Counted from the first letter of the stretch, positions 1 through 9,288 are shown. The stretch is 64,000 bases of DNA from Phycisphaerae bacterium (GCA_014192545.1 BJHL01000009.1:1-64000), one strand, 5' to 3'. Numbers and translations are program-made. The notes: a model not told the origin generated them from the letters alone.

Positions 1-141
1 ACGCAAACGCGAGTTCCTCGGGGATTTTCGCAGAATTTCTTCTCCATTGACCACAACCACTTACAACGCAAAAACTCGCCACCCCTTCAAATCTGTGCGC
101 GCGCAACACGTCCACCGCCCGTGTATATGGAGGGCACGTGC

Positions 142-171
142 CACCGACCATCGGCTCTGCGATGGTCGGTG
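142..171. repeat. Palindromic element, GCTCTG loop (copy a)
   Basis: A perfect 12-bp inverted repeat (CACCGACCATCG / CGATGGTCGGTG) encloses the loop GCTCTG. The flanks are CGTGC on the left and CGAGCAAC on the right. The same flanks and loop recur on the opposite strand at 41553-41580, but with a different inner stem. The rest of 1-230 holds no gene that I can support. Confidence 0.8.
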
Positions 172-230
172 CGAGCAACCAACTGCGCACGTTTCACAGA
201 TTGAACTTTGAAAAGAGACGGGGACCAATC

Positions 231-380
231 ATGCAACTGACCGCGTACGACCAAGACCTCATCAAACAAATCGCAGCCGCCAACGGCGACCTCCAAAAAG
301 TCGCCTACGACCGCTACCTCCGCTGGGGCGATCTCCTCGAATGGTCGCGCCAACCCCACATCGCGCACGCGCTCGCCGCG
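231..380 (+). pseudogene. Possible gene remnant or small CDS start, tail lost in repeats
   Basis: An ATG at 231, with a purine-rich stretch (agagacgggg) just upstream, opens a frame with protein-like composition (MQLTAYDQDLIKQIAAANGD then about 30 more residues). After about 50 codons the frame enters a palindromic element (380-403) and a tandem repeat (459-500), and then runs antisense through the neighbouring protease gene without a stop. The simplest reading is a small gene whose 3' end was replaced by repeats. I do not recognise the family. It could also be a chance open frame. Confidence 0.3.
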
Positions 381-403
381 GTAGGCCGCCCCTCCGGGGC
401 GGC
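380..403 (-). repeat. Palindromic element, GGA loop plus CTACC (copy 1)
   Basis: Read on the minus strand it is GCCGCCCC-GGA-GGGGCGGC-CTACC, an 8-bp perfect stem with a GGA loop and a trailing CTACC. Copies at 12454-12477 and 42606-42629 keep the loop and tail but have different, fully compensated stems. Confidence 0.8.
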
Positions 404-458
404 AGGCATTCAACAACTTCCACCCACACAACCCACGCCCCCACCCCAACCCCCCACT

Positions 459-500
459 TCGTCACTCCGTCACTTCGTCACTCCGTCACTGCTTCCCTCA
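459..500. repeat. Tandem repeat, cttcgtcactccgtca type
   Basis: Alternating cttcgtca and ctccgtca units, the reverse complement of the gtgacgaa/gtgacgga repeats at 9289, 47065 and 57420. It abuts the stop codon of the metalloprotease gene. Confidence 0.7.
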
Positions 501-2657
501 CCAGCACGACCCCCCAGCCAACACGCGGAAGTACGCAATCACGTCCTGGTCATCGGGAAAGACCCCGTCGTTGTTGAAGTCGATGTCGCTGCACGCGCCG
601 CACACGCCGCCGGCCAGCACGTTGAAGAAATCCGTGACATCGGCATCCTCGGGAAAGACGCCGTTGTTGTTGAAGTCAATGTTGTTGCACACCGGCACAA
701 TGACCAGCCGATTCGACACCGCGAAGAAGACGTTGCCAATCGCTTCGACGCGCACGCGTCCACTCTGCGTAACCGTCTGCGGCAGACTCACGCGCTGCAA
801 CCCGTCATTGGGCGTGCTGGCCGCCAGAACAATCGGCCATGTCGCGCCATCATCCAGCGAAGCGGTAATCCGCACGTTGGCAACGTTGAAAGGCGCAGCG
901 CTGGTCCCAACCACGCTCCACGCAACATCAAAAGTTTCATTCACACTGGCAGTTGGCGCAGTGATACGAAACGGCTGCGTCCCCGCGATGTTCACGTTGA
1001 TGTTGGGCGCGATCAGCAAGCCGCCTTGATTATCGCGCACCGTCAGTCGGAACCGCCGCTGCGTGCCAACCACACTTGGCAGTTCTTCCGTCGGGTCAGC
1101 AACGCCGCTGAGCACCACGCTCATGCGCGGGAAGACTCGCTCATTGCTGCTGCTTGGCAAAAAGCTGCGGAAAAGCGGACTTTGGCCATTATCCACACTA
1201 CCCGCATCCGTCAGCGGCTGCGCTGGCCCCAGGTTGTATTGCTCGAAGCAGTACGTCACATTCGGGCTGTCATCACTCACCGTCGCGCTGAGTTTGAAAG
1301 GCGTCAGCGGCGGGATGCTCAGCGTGGGCGTGATGGATGTCAGCACAGGCCGCTGGTTGCTCGTTTGAATGAGCTGCGCGCAGCTTGCCGACTGGCTCGT
1401 GACAAACGACGCGATCTGCGCCACGTTGTGTCCGTGGAAATATGGATCAGCGAAGATCGCGACGTTGTCGCTGGGCGCGTCGTTGCCGACTGGACATCCG
1501 CCGGGATATGCCATTTGCGTGCTGCCCGAGCCGGGTTCGTATGCGTTGCTCACGCTGATGTTGCCCGCACACCTGCCGCGCGTGCCGTTGAAGGTGTGCT
1601 GCGCGCCAAACTGGTGGCCCAGTTCGTGAATCGCCACCAGCGATCCGATCGGATCGTTGTCGCCACCTCGCGGAATGCCCGATGCGCCCTTGGCTTTGCG
1701 ATCAGCCAAACACGCCGCGCTCAAATTCGCGACGCCCCCGGGAATGCGCGTGAGCACATGCCCCACGTCGTAATTCGCGGTGCCGATAGCGGCGTCCAGC
1801 ACGCTTTGGTTGGCTTCCATCACTTGCGCGGAACAATCCGCGCTAGGGGATTCGCAGCCGCCAGGGTTGTACGGATCAGTCGCAGCGTTGAAGAACACGA
1901 CGCTCATGTTGTTTGCGACCAGCACAAATCGCACGCCAGCGTCGGCTTCAAAAACGGCGTTCACGCGGTTGACGTTGGTCACAATCGCGTTCATCGGATC
2001 AGTCGCGTTGGGAGAGTTGCCCATGAGCGAACTGTGATACGCGCCGTACTCGCCCATGCATGCGACGGCGAGGCGATATTGGCGGATGGCGATGCCGGGG
2101 CCTAGCACGGTGCTGGCATCAAAGCCTGCGCCATCGTCGATGGGCATGACCGCGCCGTCGTCGTGGGCGGTGCATTCCCACTGCGCGCGGGCGGGGTTTT
2201 CGTGTACGAAGTCGCGTAGGTAATAGCTAATGACGTGGTCGCGATCTTGCACGTATGCAGGATCGATGAACCATGCGCCCGTTTCGCTGCGGATCATGGC
2301 GCGCAGGCCTTGGGGCGAGATATCGAATCGGCCCCACGCCGAGCGGTCGTTCACGCCGCGTGCGGTGAAGGTGCGCGTCTGCGGCAACTTCGCGGCGAGG
2401 CCATCTTCCATGATGGGTGACTCGTGGACCTCGAACGTTTGCGTGTTGCCCCAGGGCGTGGGCAGTTCGAGCATCAAGCCCGCGCCATCGCGCGGCGCGG
2501 CGGCGAGAGTTTTTGCGAGATCATCGAAGCTCACGGCGTATCGCACGCCCACGGCGGTATCGATAAACGGCTGTTTGCCGGCGAGGTTGTCCACGCGCGT
2601 GAACTGCTGGGCGAGGGCGAGTGAGGGGAAGAGGGCGATGAGAAGAAGCGTCCGCAT
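498..2657 (-). CDS. Secreted reprolysin-like M12 zinc metalloprotease with C-terminal dockerin-like modules
   Basis: The 719-residue protein starts with a Sec signal peptide (MRTLLLIALFPSLALA). Around the middle it carries the zinc-binding and catalytic motif HELGHQFGAQH, followed by a Met-turn-like TQMAYPGGC and SDNVAIFADPYFH, the arrangement of reprolysin-type M12 peptidases. After Ig-like segments the last about 65 residues hold two modules of the form C-x-x-IDFNN-x-GVFP-x-D-x-DV...AGG-x-C, ending AGGSCW. The modules resemble calcium-binding dockerin or EF-hand loops. It is the last gene of the minus-strand export cluster, 69 bp after the SecA-like gene, so it may be that system's cargo. 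That link is inference; the protease identity is well supported. Confidence 0.88.
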   Translation of the reverse strand: MRTLLLIALFPSLALAQQFTRVDNLAGKQPFIDTAVGVRYAVSFDDLAKTLAAAPRDGAGLMLELPTPWGNTQTFEVHESPIMEDGLAAKLPQTRTFTARGVNDRSAWGRFDISPQGLRAMIRSETGAWFIDPAYVQDRDHVISYYLRDFVHENPARAQWECTAHDDGAVMPIDDGAGFDASTVLGPGIAIRQYRLAVACMGEYGAYHSSLMGNSPNATDPMNAIVTNVNRVNAVFEADAGVRFVLVANNMSVVFFNAATDPYNPGGCESPSADCSAQVMEANQSVLDAAIGTANYDVGHVLTRIPGGVANLSAACLADRKAKGASGIPRGGDNDPIGSLVAIHELGHQFGAQHTFNGTRGRCAGNISVSNAYEPGSGSTQMAYPGGCPVGNDAPSDNVAIFADPYFHGHNVAQIASFVTSQSASCAQLIQTSNQRPVLTSITPTLSIPPLTPFKLSATVSDDSPNVTYCFEQYNLGPAQPLTDAGSVDNGQSPLFRSFLPSSSNERVFPRMSVVLSGVADPTEELPSVVGTQRRFRLTVRDNQGGLLIAPNINVNIAGTQPFRITAPTASVNETFDVAWSVVGTSAAPFNVANVRITASLDDGATWPIVLAASTPNDGLQRVSLPQTVTQSGRVRVEAIGNVFFAVSNRLVIVPVCNNIDFNNNGVFPEDADVTDFFNVLAGGVCGACSDIDFNNDGVFPDDQDVIAYFRVLAGGSCW

Positions 2658-2726
2658 GCGAGTGTTATACCACGGCGTGCAAGCGGCGAGAAGTGTATTT
2701 TTCTGACAAATCCTGCGATTTTTTGG

Positions 2727-4805
2727 TTAGCCCACGCCGGGCAGGTGTTTGTCGATCCAGTCGTCTTGCTTCAAGACGCTGTCGCGGTTGTTGCGATCGT
2801 GGGATTGGGCGCGGCGTTGGGACCAGTTGAGCAATTTCAGGATGCCGGGGATGTCGGTGAGTTCGCTTTTGGGGAAGCGTTGGCGGATGATGTGGCTGGG
2901 CCACTTGGCGAATTTGCGGAGCAGTTCATCTTCGAGGCTGGCGAAGATTTGCGCGCTGCCTGGGTCGCCTTGGCGGCCTGCACGGCCAATGAATTGGCGG
3001 TCGATGCGTTTGGCGGAGTGCATTTCGGTCAGGATGACGTGCAGGCCTCCGGCGGATTTGGCGAGGTCGTCGAGTTTGATGTCGGTGCCTCGGCCTGCCA
3101 TGTTGGTGGCGACGGTGACGTTGGCGCTGAGGCCGCCTTTGCCGGCGCGGGCGATGATTTCGGCTTCGTCTTTGTCGAAGTTGGCGTTGAGGACGCTGTG
3201 CTGGATGCCGCGTTGCTCGAGCATGCGGGCGATGGTTTCACTCGCGGCGACGCTGCGCGTGCCGACCAAGATCGGGCGACCTTGGTTGTGGATATCGGCG
3301 ACGCTGTCGGCGATGGCGGCCCATTTTTCACGTGCGCTGCGGAAGACGCGCGTGGGCATTTGCTTGCGAGCAATCGGGCGGTTGGTGGGGATGACCATCA
3401 CGGGGCGGCGATAGGTTGATTCCATTTCGCCGGTTGCGTCGGCGGCAGTGCCGGTCATGCCGCACATGAAGGGATAGCTGCGGAAGTAGCGTTGGAAGCT
3501 GAGGCGTGCGAGGGTTTCGCGGTCGGCGGTGACTTCGACGCCTTCTTTAGCTTCGACGGCTTGGTGCAGGCCATGCTCCCAGCTTCGGTCGGGCAGGAAG
3601 CGGCCTGTGTATTCATCGACGATGACGACTTTGCCATCAACGGTTTCGTATTGCTGGCCTTTGATGTAGCAGTAGCGGGCGACGAGGGCTTGGCGGATGA
3701 GTTCTTCGCCGCGGCGGGTGGCGCGCCAGATTGCGCTGCCGCCACGATCTGCGAGGGCGGCGAAGAGTTGTTTGCAGCGGTCTTCGCCGCGGAGTTTGAG
3801 AGTTGCGCGGCGGCGGACGGGCTCGATGGCAAAGTCGATGGTGTCTTCGAGTTTGCTTGCGAGGTCGGCGGCTTCGCGGTAGACCTGGGACATTTCGTCT
3901 TCTTGGCGGGCGCGGGCGATGATGAGGGGGATGACGCCTTCATCGACGAGGACGGCGTCGGCTTCGTCAACCAGTGCGGCGTGCAGGCCCGGGACCATGG
4001 GCATGATGCTGCGGGATTTGTCAGCGGAGTCTTCGCCGCCGATGAGGCTGGCCATGGTGCGGGCGTTCCAGGGTGTGGTCGCGCGGCCGAGGCGGATTTG
4101 GTCGCGGAGCCAGTCGGCGACGATTTGTTTGGGGGTGCCGTAGACGATGTCGCGGGCGTAGATGTCGAAGCGTTCGCCGTTTTCGGTTTCTTGCGTGATT
4201 GCGCCGACGCGCAGGCCGCAGCGTTTGAAGATGCAGGCCCGGCTTTGGGCGTCGCGCTGGGCGAGGTAGTCGTTGACGGTGAGGACGTGGAGCCAGCGGT
4301 GCTGCCACGCGATGAGCGGCGCGGTGATGCTGCCTGTGAGGGTTTTGCCTTCGCCTGTGAGCATTTCGACCATGCGGCCGTATTGCATGGCGAGGGCGGC
4401 GACGAGTTGCACGGCGAAAGGTTCTTCGCCCGTTTCGCGGCGAGCGACTTCGCGGATCATGGCGAGGGCGGTGTCGATGTGGTCGGCGGTTTGGCGGCGG
4501 CGCACGAAGACTTCGCGGATGTCGTTGATTTGCTGGTCGAGGACGGCGTCGGAGACGTTGCGGAACTTTGGTGCGAGCGTGACGATTTGGTCGGCGCGGC
4601 GGCGAAGGTCTTTGAGCGTGACGCGGCGGCGTTCGGCGGCGACTTGGAGTTTGACGGCGAGGATGTCGAGATTTTTGGGGACGACGGGTTTGAGTTTGCG
4701 GCTGCGGAGACTTTCGTAGAGGGCGGTGTAGTTGGTCATGGCGCCGCCGGTGGCGGCGTTACCGGGGAGGGAGGCGGGGACGGGGTTGAGGGGGAAGGAG
4801 GTCAT
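2727..4805 (-). CDS. SecA-like translocase ATPase lacking the canonical C-terminal part
   Basis: The 692-residue protein has the SecA motor signatures: Walker A LTGEGKT (about residues 149-155), TVNDYLAQRDA, a Walker B-like VDEADAVLVDE (SecA usually has DEVDS here), GMTGTA, NMAGRGTDIKL and GRAGRQGDPGS. SecA of most bacteria is 830-950 residues long. This protein stops within the helical scaffold (QRRAQSHDRNN...) and lacks the rest of the wing/scaffold region and the C-terminal zinc finger that binds SecB. It follows HlyD and M50 genes on the same strand, so it is probably a dedicated accessory SecA. An internal ATG at 4739 is an alternative start. No clear ribosome binding site was seen for either. 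Confidence 0.88.
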   Translation of the reverse strand: MTSFPLNPVPASLPGNAATGGAMTNYTALYESLRSRKLKPVVPKNLDILAVKLQVAAERRRVTLKDLRRRADQIVTLAPKFRNVSDAVLDQQINDIREVFVRRRQTADHIDTALAMIREVARRETGEEPFAVQLVAALAMQYGRMVEMLTGEGKTLTGSITAPLIAWQHRWLHVLTVNDYLAQRDAQSRACIFKRCGLRVGAITQETENGERFDIYARDIVYGTPKQIVADWLRDQIRLGRATTPWNARTMASLIGGEDSADKSRSIMPMVPGLHAALVDEADAVLVDEGVIPLIIARARQEDEMSQVYREAADLASKLEDTIDFAIEPVRRRATLKLRGEDRCKQLFAALADRGGSAIWRATRRGEELIRQALVARYCYIKGQQYETVDGKVVIVDEYTGRFLPDRSWEHGLHQAVEAKEGVEVTADRETLARLSFQRYFRSYPFMCGMTGTAADATGEMESTYRRPVMVIPTNRPIARKQMPTRVFRSAREKWAAIADSVADIHNQGRPILVGTRSVAASETIARMLEQRGIQHSVLNANFDKDEAEIIARAGKGGLSANVTVATNMAGRGTDIKLDDLAKSAGGLHVILTEMHSAKRIDRQFIGRAGRQGDPGSAQIFASLEDELLRKFAKWPSHIIRQRFPKSELTDIPGILKLLNWSQRRAQSHDRNNRDSVLKQDDWIDKHLPGVG

Positions 4806-4870
4806 GGAGAAGAAGCGAGGGAGCGAGGGAGCGAGGAAGCGAAGGAGCGAGGGGGTGTAGAGGTGAGGGG
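4803..4870. repeat. Degenerate tandem repeat, gagggagc type
   Basis: Repeated units close to gagggagc, gaggaagc and gagggggt occupy most of the 90-bp gap between the SecA-like gene and the M50-HlyD gene. Confidence 0.6.
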
Positions 4871-4895
4871 GTGAGGGGGCGACGAAGCGTTAGTG

Positions 4896-7103
4896 TTAGA
4901 TTTTGGCGCGGCCTTGGAGGGCTTTGTCTAGGCGGTCGAGCCATTGGGCTAGGAGGGGTTTGCTGGGGAGTTCGAAGCGGAGTTTGATGCGTTCGCCGGT
5001 GGGGCCTAGGTCGGCGAGGGCTTGCGCGCGGGCTTCGTCGGTGGCGTCTTTGGGCAATTTGGGGATGAAGGCGGCGGTGAAGATGGGGCGTTTGGCGACG
5101 GTGTCGAGTTGTTGCGATTGGGCTTTGGGGTCGTTTTCGATGGTGCCGCCGCCGGCGTAGGTGAGGGCGCTGTGGGGAATGGTGGTGCTGGCGGAGCGGG
5201 GCAATTGCGTGGGCGTGAGGGTCATGACGTGATCGACGATGCTGATGCGGCGTGCTTCGACGGTGTATTTGTCGGAGGACATTGACGCGATCCAGTCGGC
5301 TTCGGCTTGCGGCAAGACGGCAGCAACGCGGAGGGTGCGCTCGTCGATGACTTCTACGAGCGGCGTGCCTTCGCTGATGAAGCGGCCTATGTCGCGGGCA
5401 CCTTCGGCGAAGACGGCGGTGCCGTCGTGTGGGGCGGTGATGACCAGCTTGCTGACAAGTTCGCTCATGTAGGCGATTTGCTTGTCGATCATGTTGGCGT
5501 ATTCGGCAGCGGCTTGCTCGGCGGCGGGGGCCTGCATCATGGCTTGGCTTTGGCGAAGTTTGGCTTCGCGGAGCTGGGCTTTGGCGTACTCGAGACTGGT
5601 GAGCAGTTCGGGAGCTTCCAGCGTGACGAGTGGATCGCCTTGCTTGACGTGGGCACCGTTGGCGACGTGGATTTTGGCGATGGTGCCGTTGTTAGCTGAG
5701 AAGAGGCGCGACTGCATATCGGCGTTGACGACGCCGGTTGCGCGGCGGTAATCGGGGCGAGGGATCACGCCGATGAGCAGCACGCCAGCGGCAACGAGGG
5801 CGAGGCTGGTGGCGATGGCGCGGGTGCGGAAGTGCGAGAGAGATTGATGCGTGGCGAGCCAGTGGACCCACTGACCGATGGGGAGAAGGAACCACATGGC
5901 GGTGGTCCAGATGGCGAGGAAGACACCGAGGGCGAACATTTTGCCCAGGATGTACATGGTGATGCTGAGAAAGATGACGACGCGATAGATGAGTGCGCCG
6001 ATGCCGTAGGCGATGAGGATGAGGGCTTCGCCTGGGCGCGTGGTTGGGCTTTGGGGGTTTTCGACGCGGTAGATGTGCTTTTGGCAGAGGAACTTGAGCA
6101 TGTTCATCGAGCGCTGCATGAGGTTGGGGACCTCGATGAGATCGCTCAAGATGTAGTAGCCGTCGAATTTCATCAGCGGGTTGGCGTTGAAGACCACGGT
6201 GCTGATGCCGCTGGTGAGCATGATGTTGTACGCGACTTGGTGGGCGAGGCCTGGGTTGTCTTTGGTGCCTAGCCAGACGAAGGCGGCGATGGCGGCGACG
6301 AAGAGTTCGAACATCATGCCGCCTGCGCCCACAGCCATGCGTTGCCACTTGCTGCGGAAGCTCCATGAAGCGGAGGCGTCGACGTAGGGGCTTGGGACCA
6401 GGACGAGCATCATGGCACCGAAGACGGGGACCTGGCCGCCAAAGCGTTTGCAGATGACGCCGTGGCCGGTTTCGTGCCAGAGTTTGAGCAGGACGTAACT
6501 GACGAGGAGGACGGGCCAGTTGGCGGGAGCGATTGCGCTGTCGAAGCCGGTGACAAGGGTGCGCCAGTGAGGGGTGAGGGCGACGAGGGCAGCGATGACG
6601 AGGGCGAGCCAAGCGAAGAAGCCGAAGCGATTGAGAAGCGGACGCAGGACTGGTTCGATGGCGGCGAGGATGCTGTTGGGATTGAAGAGGGGGATGCGGA
6701 AGTACATGAGGCCGATGGCTTGGCCTATGAATTTCTTTTTGCGGCGGTCGTTGCCGCGGGAGAGGAGTTGCTCGGCTTCGGGCGCGATGTCGGCTTGGAG
6801 GAGGTTTGCGCCGTAAAGCTGGCTGAGGACGGTGATGACGTCGTTTTGCGTGAGAGCTTCGTCGCCGTGGCGGGTGAGGCCTAGTTGCCAGGCTTCATCG
6901 ACGGTGCGTGAACCGTCGAGGAGGGCGACCATTTCGTGAGCGACGGGGTTGAGGCGGTAGAAGCCGTTGGAGCTGGGGTCTTGCACAACGTACCAGCGGC
7001 GACCCAAGTAGCCCTGGCGCGTGATTTGGACGTGGGGACGCAGGCGAGGCTTGAGAGCCCGGACGCGGTGCCAGAAGGGGGAGAATGTGTTGCGTTCGGA
7101 CAT
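4896..7103 (-). CDS. PqqD-like / site-2 M50 protease / HlyD adaptor fusion protein
   Basis: The 735 residues fall into three parts. Residues 1-110 resemble a PqqD-type winged-helix (peptide recognition) domain, with YRLNPVAHEMVALLDGSRTV. Residues 125-450 are polytopic and contain the M50 zinc motif HETGH (210-214) and the second site NPLMKFDGYY (308-317). After a transmembrane segment near 430-450, a HlyD-type lipoyl/barrel-sandwich adaptor follows (IAKIHVANGAHVKQGDPLVTLEAPE). Such proteins occur in peptide and protein export loci. Here it lies between another HlyD gene and a SecA-like gene. I infer an inner membrane export component that may bind and cleave leader segments. ABC-transporter domains are absent. 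Confidence 0.85.
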   Translation of the reverse strand: MSERNTFSPFWHRVRALKPRLRPHVQITRQGYLGRRWYVVQDPSSNGFYRLNPVAHEMVALLDGSRTVDEAWQLGLTRHGDEALTQNDVITVLSQLYGANLLQADIAPEAEQLLSRGNDRRKKKFIGQAIGLMYFRIPLFNPNSILAAIEPVLRPLLNRFGFFAWLALVIAALVALTPHWRTLVTGFDSAIAPANWPVLLVSYVLLKLWHETGHGVICKRFGGQVPVFGAMMLVLVPSPYVDASASWSFRSKWQRMAVGAGGMMFELFVAAIAAFVWLGTKDNPGLAHQVAYNIMLTSGISTVVFNANPLMKFDGYYILSDLIEVPNLMQRSMNMLKFLCQKHIYRVENPQSPTTRPGEALILIAYGIGALIYRVVIFLSITMYILGKMFALGVFLAIWTTAMWFLLPIGQWVHWLATHQSLSHFRTRAIATSLALVAAGVLLIGVIPRPDYRRATGVVNADMQSRLFSANNGTIAKIHVANGAHVKQGDPLVTLEAPELLTSLEYAKAQLREAKLRQSQAMMQAPAAEQAAAEYANMIDKQIAYMSELVSKLVITAPHDGTAVFAEGARDIGRFISEGTPLVEVIDERTLRVAAVLPQAEADWIASMSSDKYTVEARRISIVDHVMTLTPTQLPRSASTTIPHSALTYAGGGTIENDPKAQSQQLDTVAKRPIFTAAFIPKLPKDATDEARAQALADLGPTGERIKLRFELPSKPLLAQWLDRLDKALQGRAKI

Positions 7104-7118
7104 GGGAGTTGTAAGGAC

Positions 7119-7200
7119 GAGAGACGAAGTACCGAAGAGACGAAGTACCGAAGGAAAGGCAAACAGTGGCTCGCAGTTTCAGTACTTCGGTACTGCGGTA
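7119..7200. repeat. Bipartite repeat, gacgaagtacc units round a GGAAAGGCA core
   Basis: Direct units gacgaagtaccgaa lead into a GGAAAGGCA core at about 7153-7161. After roughly 25 bases, inverted units of the same type follow (cagtacttcggtactgcggtacttcc). It fills the gap between two adaptor genes. Confidence 0.65.
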
Positions 7201-7207
7201 CTTCCGC

Positions 7208-9286
7208 TCACCACCACAACCAGACGCGGAGTTGGTCCACGATGCGGCGGGAGGCGATCCAGGCGAAGCTTTTGGTTTCGGTGTTGAGTTTGATTTGGCC
7301 TTCGAGACCGGGGAGGAACCAGGGTTGTTGTTCGCCGATGAGTTCGCAGCGGACTTCGAAGGTGTTGCTGCCTTCGGCGGCTTGTGCGAGGGGGACGATT
7401 TGGCGGACTTTGATGGGGATTTTGAGGCTGGGGTTGCTTTTGGGGCTGACCTCGCCTGTTTGGCCCACGCGGATGAAGCTGATGTCGCGGTCGTCGACTT
7501 TGGCGCGGACGGTGATGGTGCTGAGGTCGGCGACGATGAACATTTCGTCGCCCATTTTCAGGGTTGCGCCGAGTTTGTCGCGCAGGTCGCCGCGGATGAT
7601 GGTGCCGGTGATGGGCGCGGTGAGCGTGCTGCGTTCGATTTGCAGTTGCAGCATGTCCATCTTGGCTTTGGCTTGGTCGGCTTTGGCGCGGGCCTGGGCG
7701 GCGGCGCCGGCGTCGCCTTTGCGCAGGCCATCGTCGGCTTGCTTCTCGGCGAGCGAGAACTCGGCGACGGATTGTTGCAAGTTGACGCGGAGCTCTTGTG
7801 TGTCGAGCATCGCGAGGGTTTGACCTTGCGTGACTTTCACGCCTTCGTCGATGCCAGCGGCGACGCTGAGCAGCGGAGCGTTGACGGGCGCGCTGATGAT
7901 GCGCTGGGTTTCGGCGCGAAGGTCCATCGGGGCGCCAATGCGGTAGGTGGTGCGGCCCAGAAAGAGCACGGCGGTGGCGAGCATGAGGGCAATGCCGGCG
8001 ACTTTCCACACGGTGTGCTTGGGACCGACGGCCCAGGCGGCGGCGCGGACGGCACTGTCGTAGGTGCGAAGGCCCAGGTTGCGGTCGTCGCTGGCTCGCA
8101 CGGCGAGGACGGGGGCGACGAGGTCGAGCGTGGCTTGGACGAGTTCGGCGGCGGCGGGGTCGAGCTTGCCTTGGCCGGCACTTTCGATGAGGACGATGCC
8201 GGCGATTTTTTCGCCTTGGGTATCGACCACGCGCAGCGGGAAACTGGCGACGCGGAGGTTGGCGTCGTTGCGAGCAAGATCGCGATGGGCGTGCGTGATG
8301 GTGTTGGCGAGGATGGGATCACTGACGGCGCTGGGGGCAGGGAAGAGCACGGGCTGCTCTTGATCGAGGCACTCTTCCATCGCGTTCTCGATCTTGCGGC
8401 ACATTTCCATGCGGCGATCAAGATGCTCGGTGTCGCTCATCGCTTTGAGATGAACGCTGGTGGCGGTTTGCGTTAGGCGAGCTTCGCCCACGCGGCGGCC
8501 TGGCCATTTGGCGGGCGTGCCGGGCACCCAGCCTAGTGCAACGCGATCGACGCTGAGTTGGCGGCAGAGGTCGTTGACGAATTGCATGCTGCAGGCGCGG
8601 AAGCCGACAGTTGCGTTCATGCTGGCGATGAGGCGGGCGGCGAGATCGAGCGCGGCACTGCTTTGGCGCGTGCGGCGCAGGGCTTGCTGAGCTTCGTGCG
8701 CGAAGACGTAGCCTGTAAGCACTTCAACAAGGGCGACGAGGTTGGCGAGGGCTTGTTTGTTGCGGGACTCAACTTGCAGTGTGATGACGGCGCGTGCGGG
8801 GAGCTGCGCGCTTTCATGCGGCAGGCCTTGCATGACGGCGGCGGCGATGACGTAGAGGCCTGACTGATTTTGCTGATCGCCCCCATAGAACTGGCCTGCG
8901 GTGGCGGGTTGATCGAGGCTGAAAATCTGGACGTTTTTGTTGGTGGCGACGGTGCGGGCGGCGGTGGTGACTTCGCGTGATTTGTCAATGAGGTTGGCGT
9001 CAAAGCGCGTGGGGTCGGTCAGTACGTCGCCTGGCTGGGTGAGCCGGCCTTGCGGATCGACCATGCCTTGGGCGAAGGGCCAGACCTGAGCGGGTTTGAC
9101 TTCGACGGTTTGCTGCTCGCCTGAGCCGGGCGCGACGAGGAACAACGCCGCTTGGCGCGCACCGGTGACCATGCCCAGCGTGCTCATGAGGCGCAGGAGG
9201 AAGACGCGGTCATCGGGGACGAGAGCGGAGAGGTCGGCGACGACGCGTTGCCAGCCGGGAGATTTGAGAGTGGAGACGTCGTTCAT
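7208..9286 (-). CDS. Tandem GAF domain / HlyD-type membrane fusion adaptor
   Basis: The protein is 692 residues from the ATG at 9286. Upstream in-frame codons overlap the previous gene and a repeat, so they were rejected. The N-terminal 400 residues look like two GAF-type sensory domains (TGARQAALFLVAPG...; FVNDLCRQLSVDRVALGWVP...). A single membrane segment follows (VWKVAGIALMLATAVLFLG), then a HlyD adaptor with lipoyl halves (GIDEGVKVTQGQTLAMLDTQ and SPKSNPSLKIPIKVRQI) and a short coiled coil. A cytoplasmic ligand sensor joined to a periplasmic adaptor is unusual for type I secretion and suggests signal-dependent export. Domain calls are by eye; HlyD is firm, GAF is probable. Confidence 0.82.
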   Translation of the reverse strand: MNDVSTLKSPGWQRVVADLSALVPDDRVFLLRLMSTLGMVTGARQAALFLVAPGSGEQQTVEVKPAQVWPFAQGMVDPQGRLTQPGDVLTDPTRFDANLIDKSREVTTAARTVATNKNVQIFSLDQPATAGQFYGGDQQNQSGLYVIAAAVMQGLPHESAQLPARAVITLQVESRNKQALANLVALVEVLTGYVFAHEAQQALRRTRQSSAALDLAARLIASMNATVGFRACSMQFVNDLCRQLSVDRVALGWVPGTPAKWPGRRVGEARLTQTATSVHLKAMSDTEHLDRRMEMCRKIENAMEECLDQEQPVLFPAPSAVSDPILANTITHAHRDLARNDANLRVASFPLRVVDTQGEKIAGIVLIESAGQGKLDPAAAELVQATLDLVAPVLAVRASDDRNLGLRTYDSAVRAAAWAVGPKHTVWKVAGIALMLATAVLFLGRTTYRIGAPMDLRAETQRIISAPVNAPLLSVAAGIDEGVKVTQGQTLAMLDTQELRVNLQQSVAEFSLAEKQADDGLRKGDAGAAAQARAKADQAKAKMDMLQLQIERSTLTAPITGTIIRGDLRDKLGATLKMGDEMFIVADLSTITVRAKVDDRDISFIRVGQTGEVSPKSNPSLKIPIKVRQIVPLAQAAEGSNTFEVRCELIGEQQPWFLPGLEGQIKLNTETKSFAWIASRRIVDQLRVWLWW

Positions 9287-9288
9287 AA

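Noticed and set aside
459-500. CRISPR-like array from repeated cttcgtcactccgtca units
   Set aside because: Units are contiguous and 7-8 bp long with no spacers, and no cas genes are present.
138-2105. A 655-codon plus-strand frame
   Set aside because: Beyond about codon 80 it runs antisense through the metalloprotease gene, which has a signal peptide and a zinc motif. Its composition is Arg/His/Ala-rich, like other antisense frames.
3492-4874. A long plus-strand frame opposite the SecA-like gene
   Set aside because: Low-complexity Gly/Glu/Val/Phe composition typical of an antisense frame to a GC-rich gene; the SecA motifs fix the true strand.
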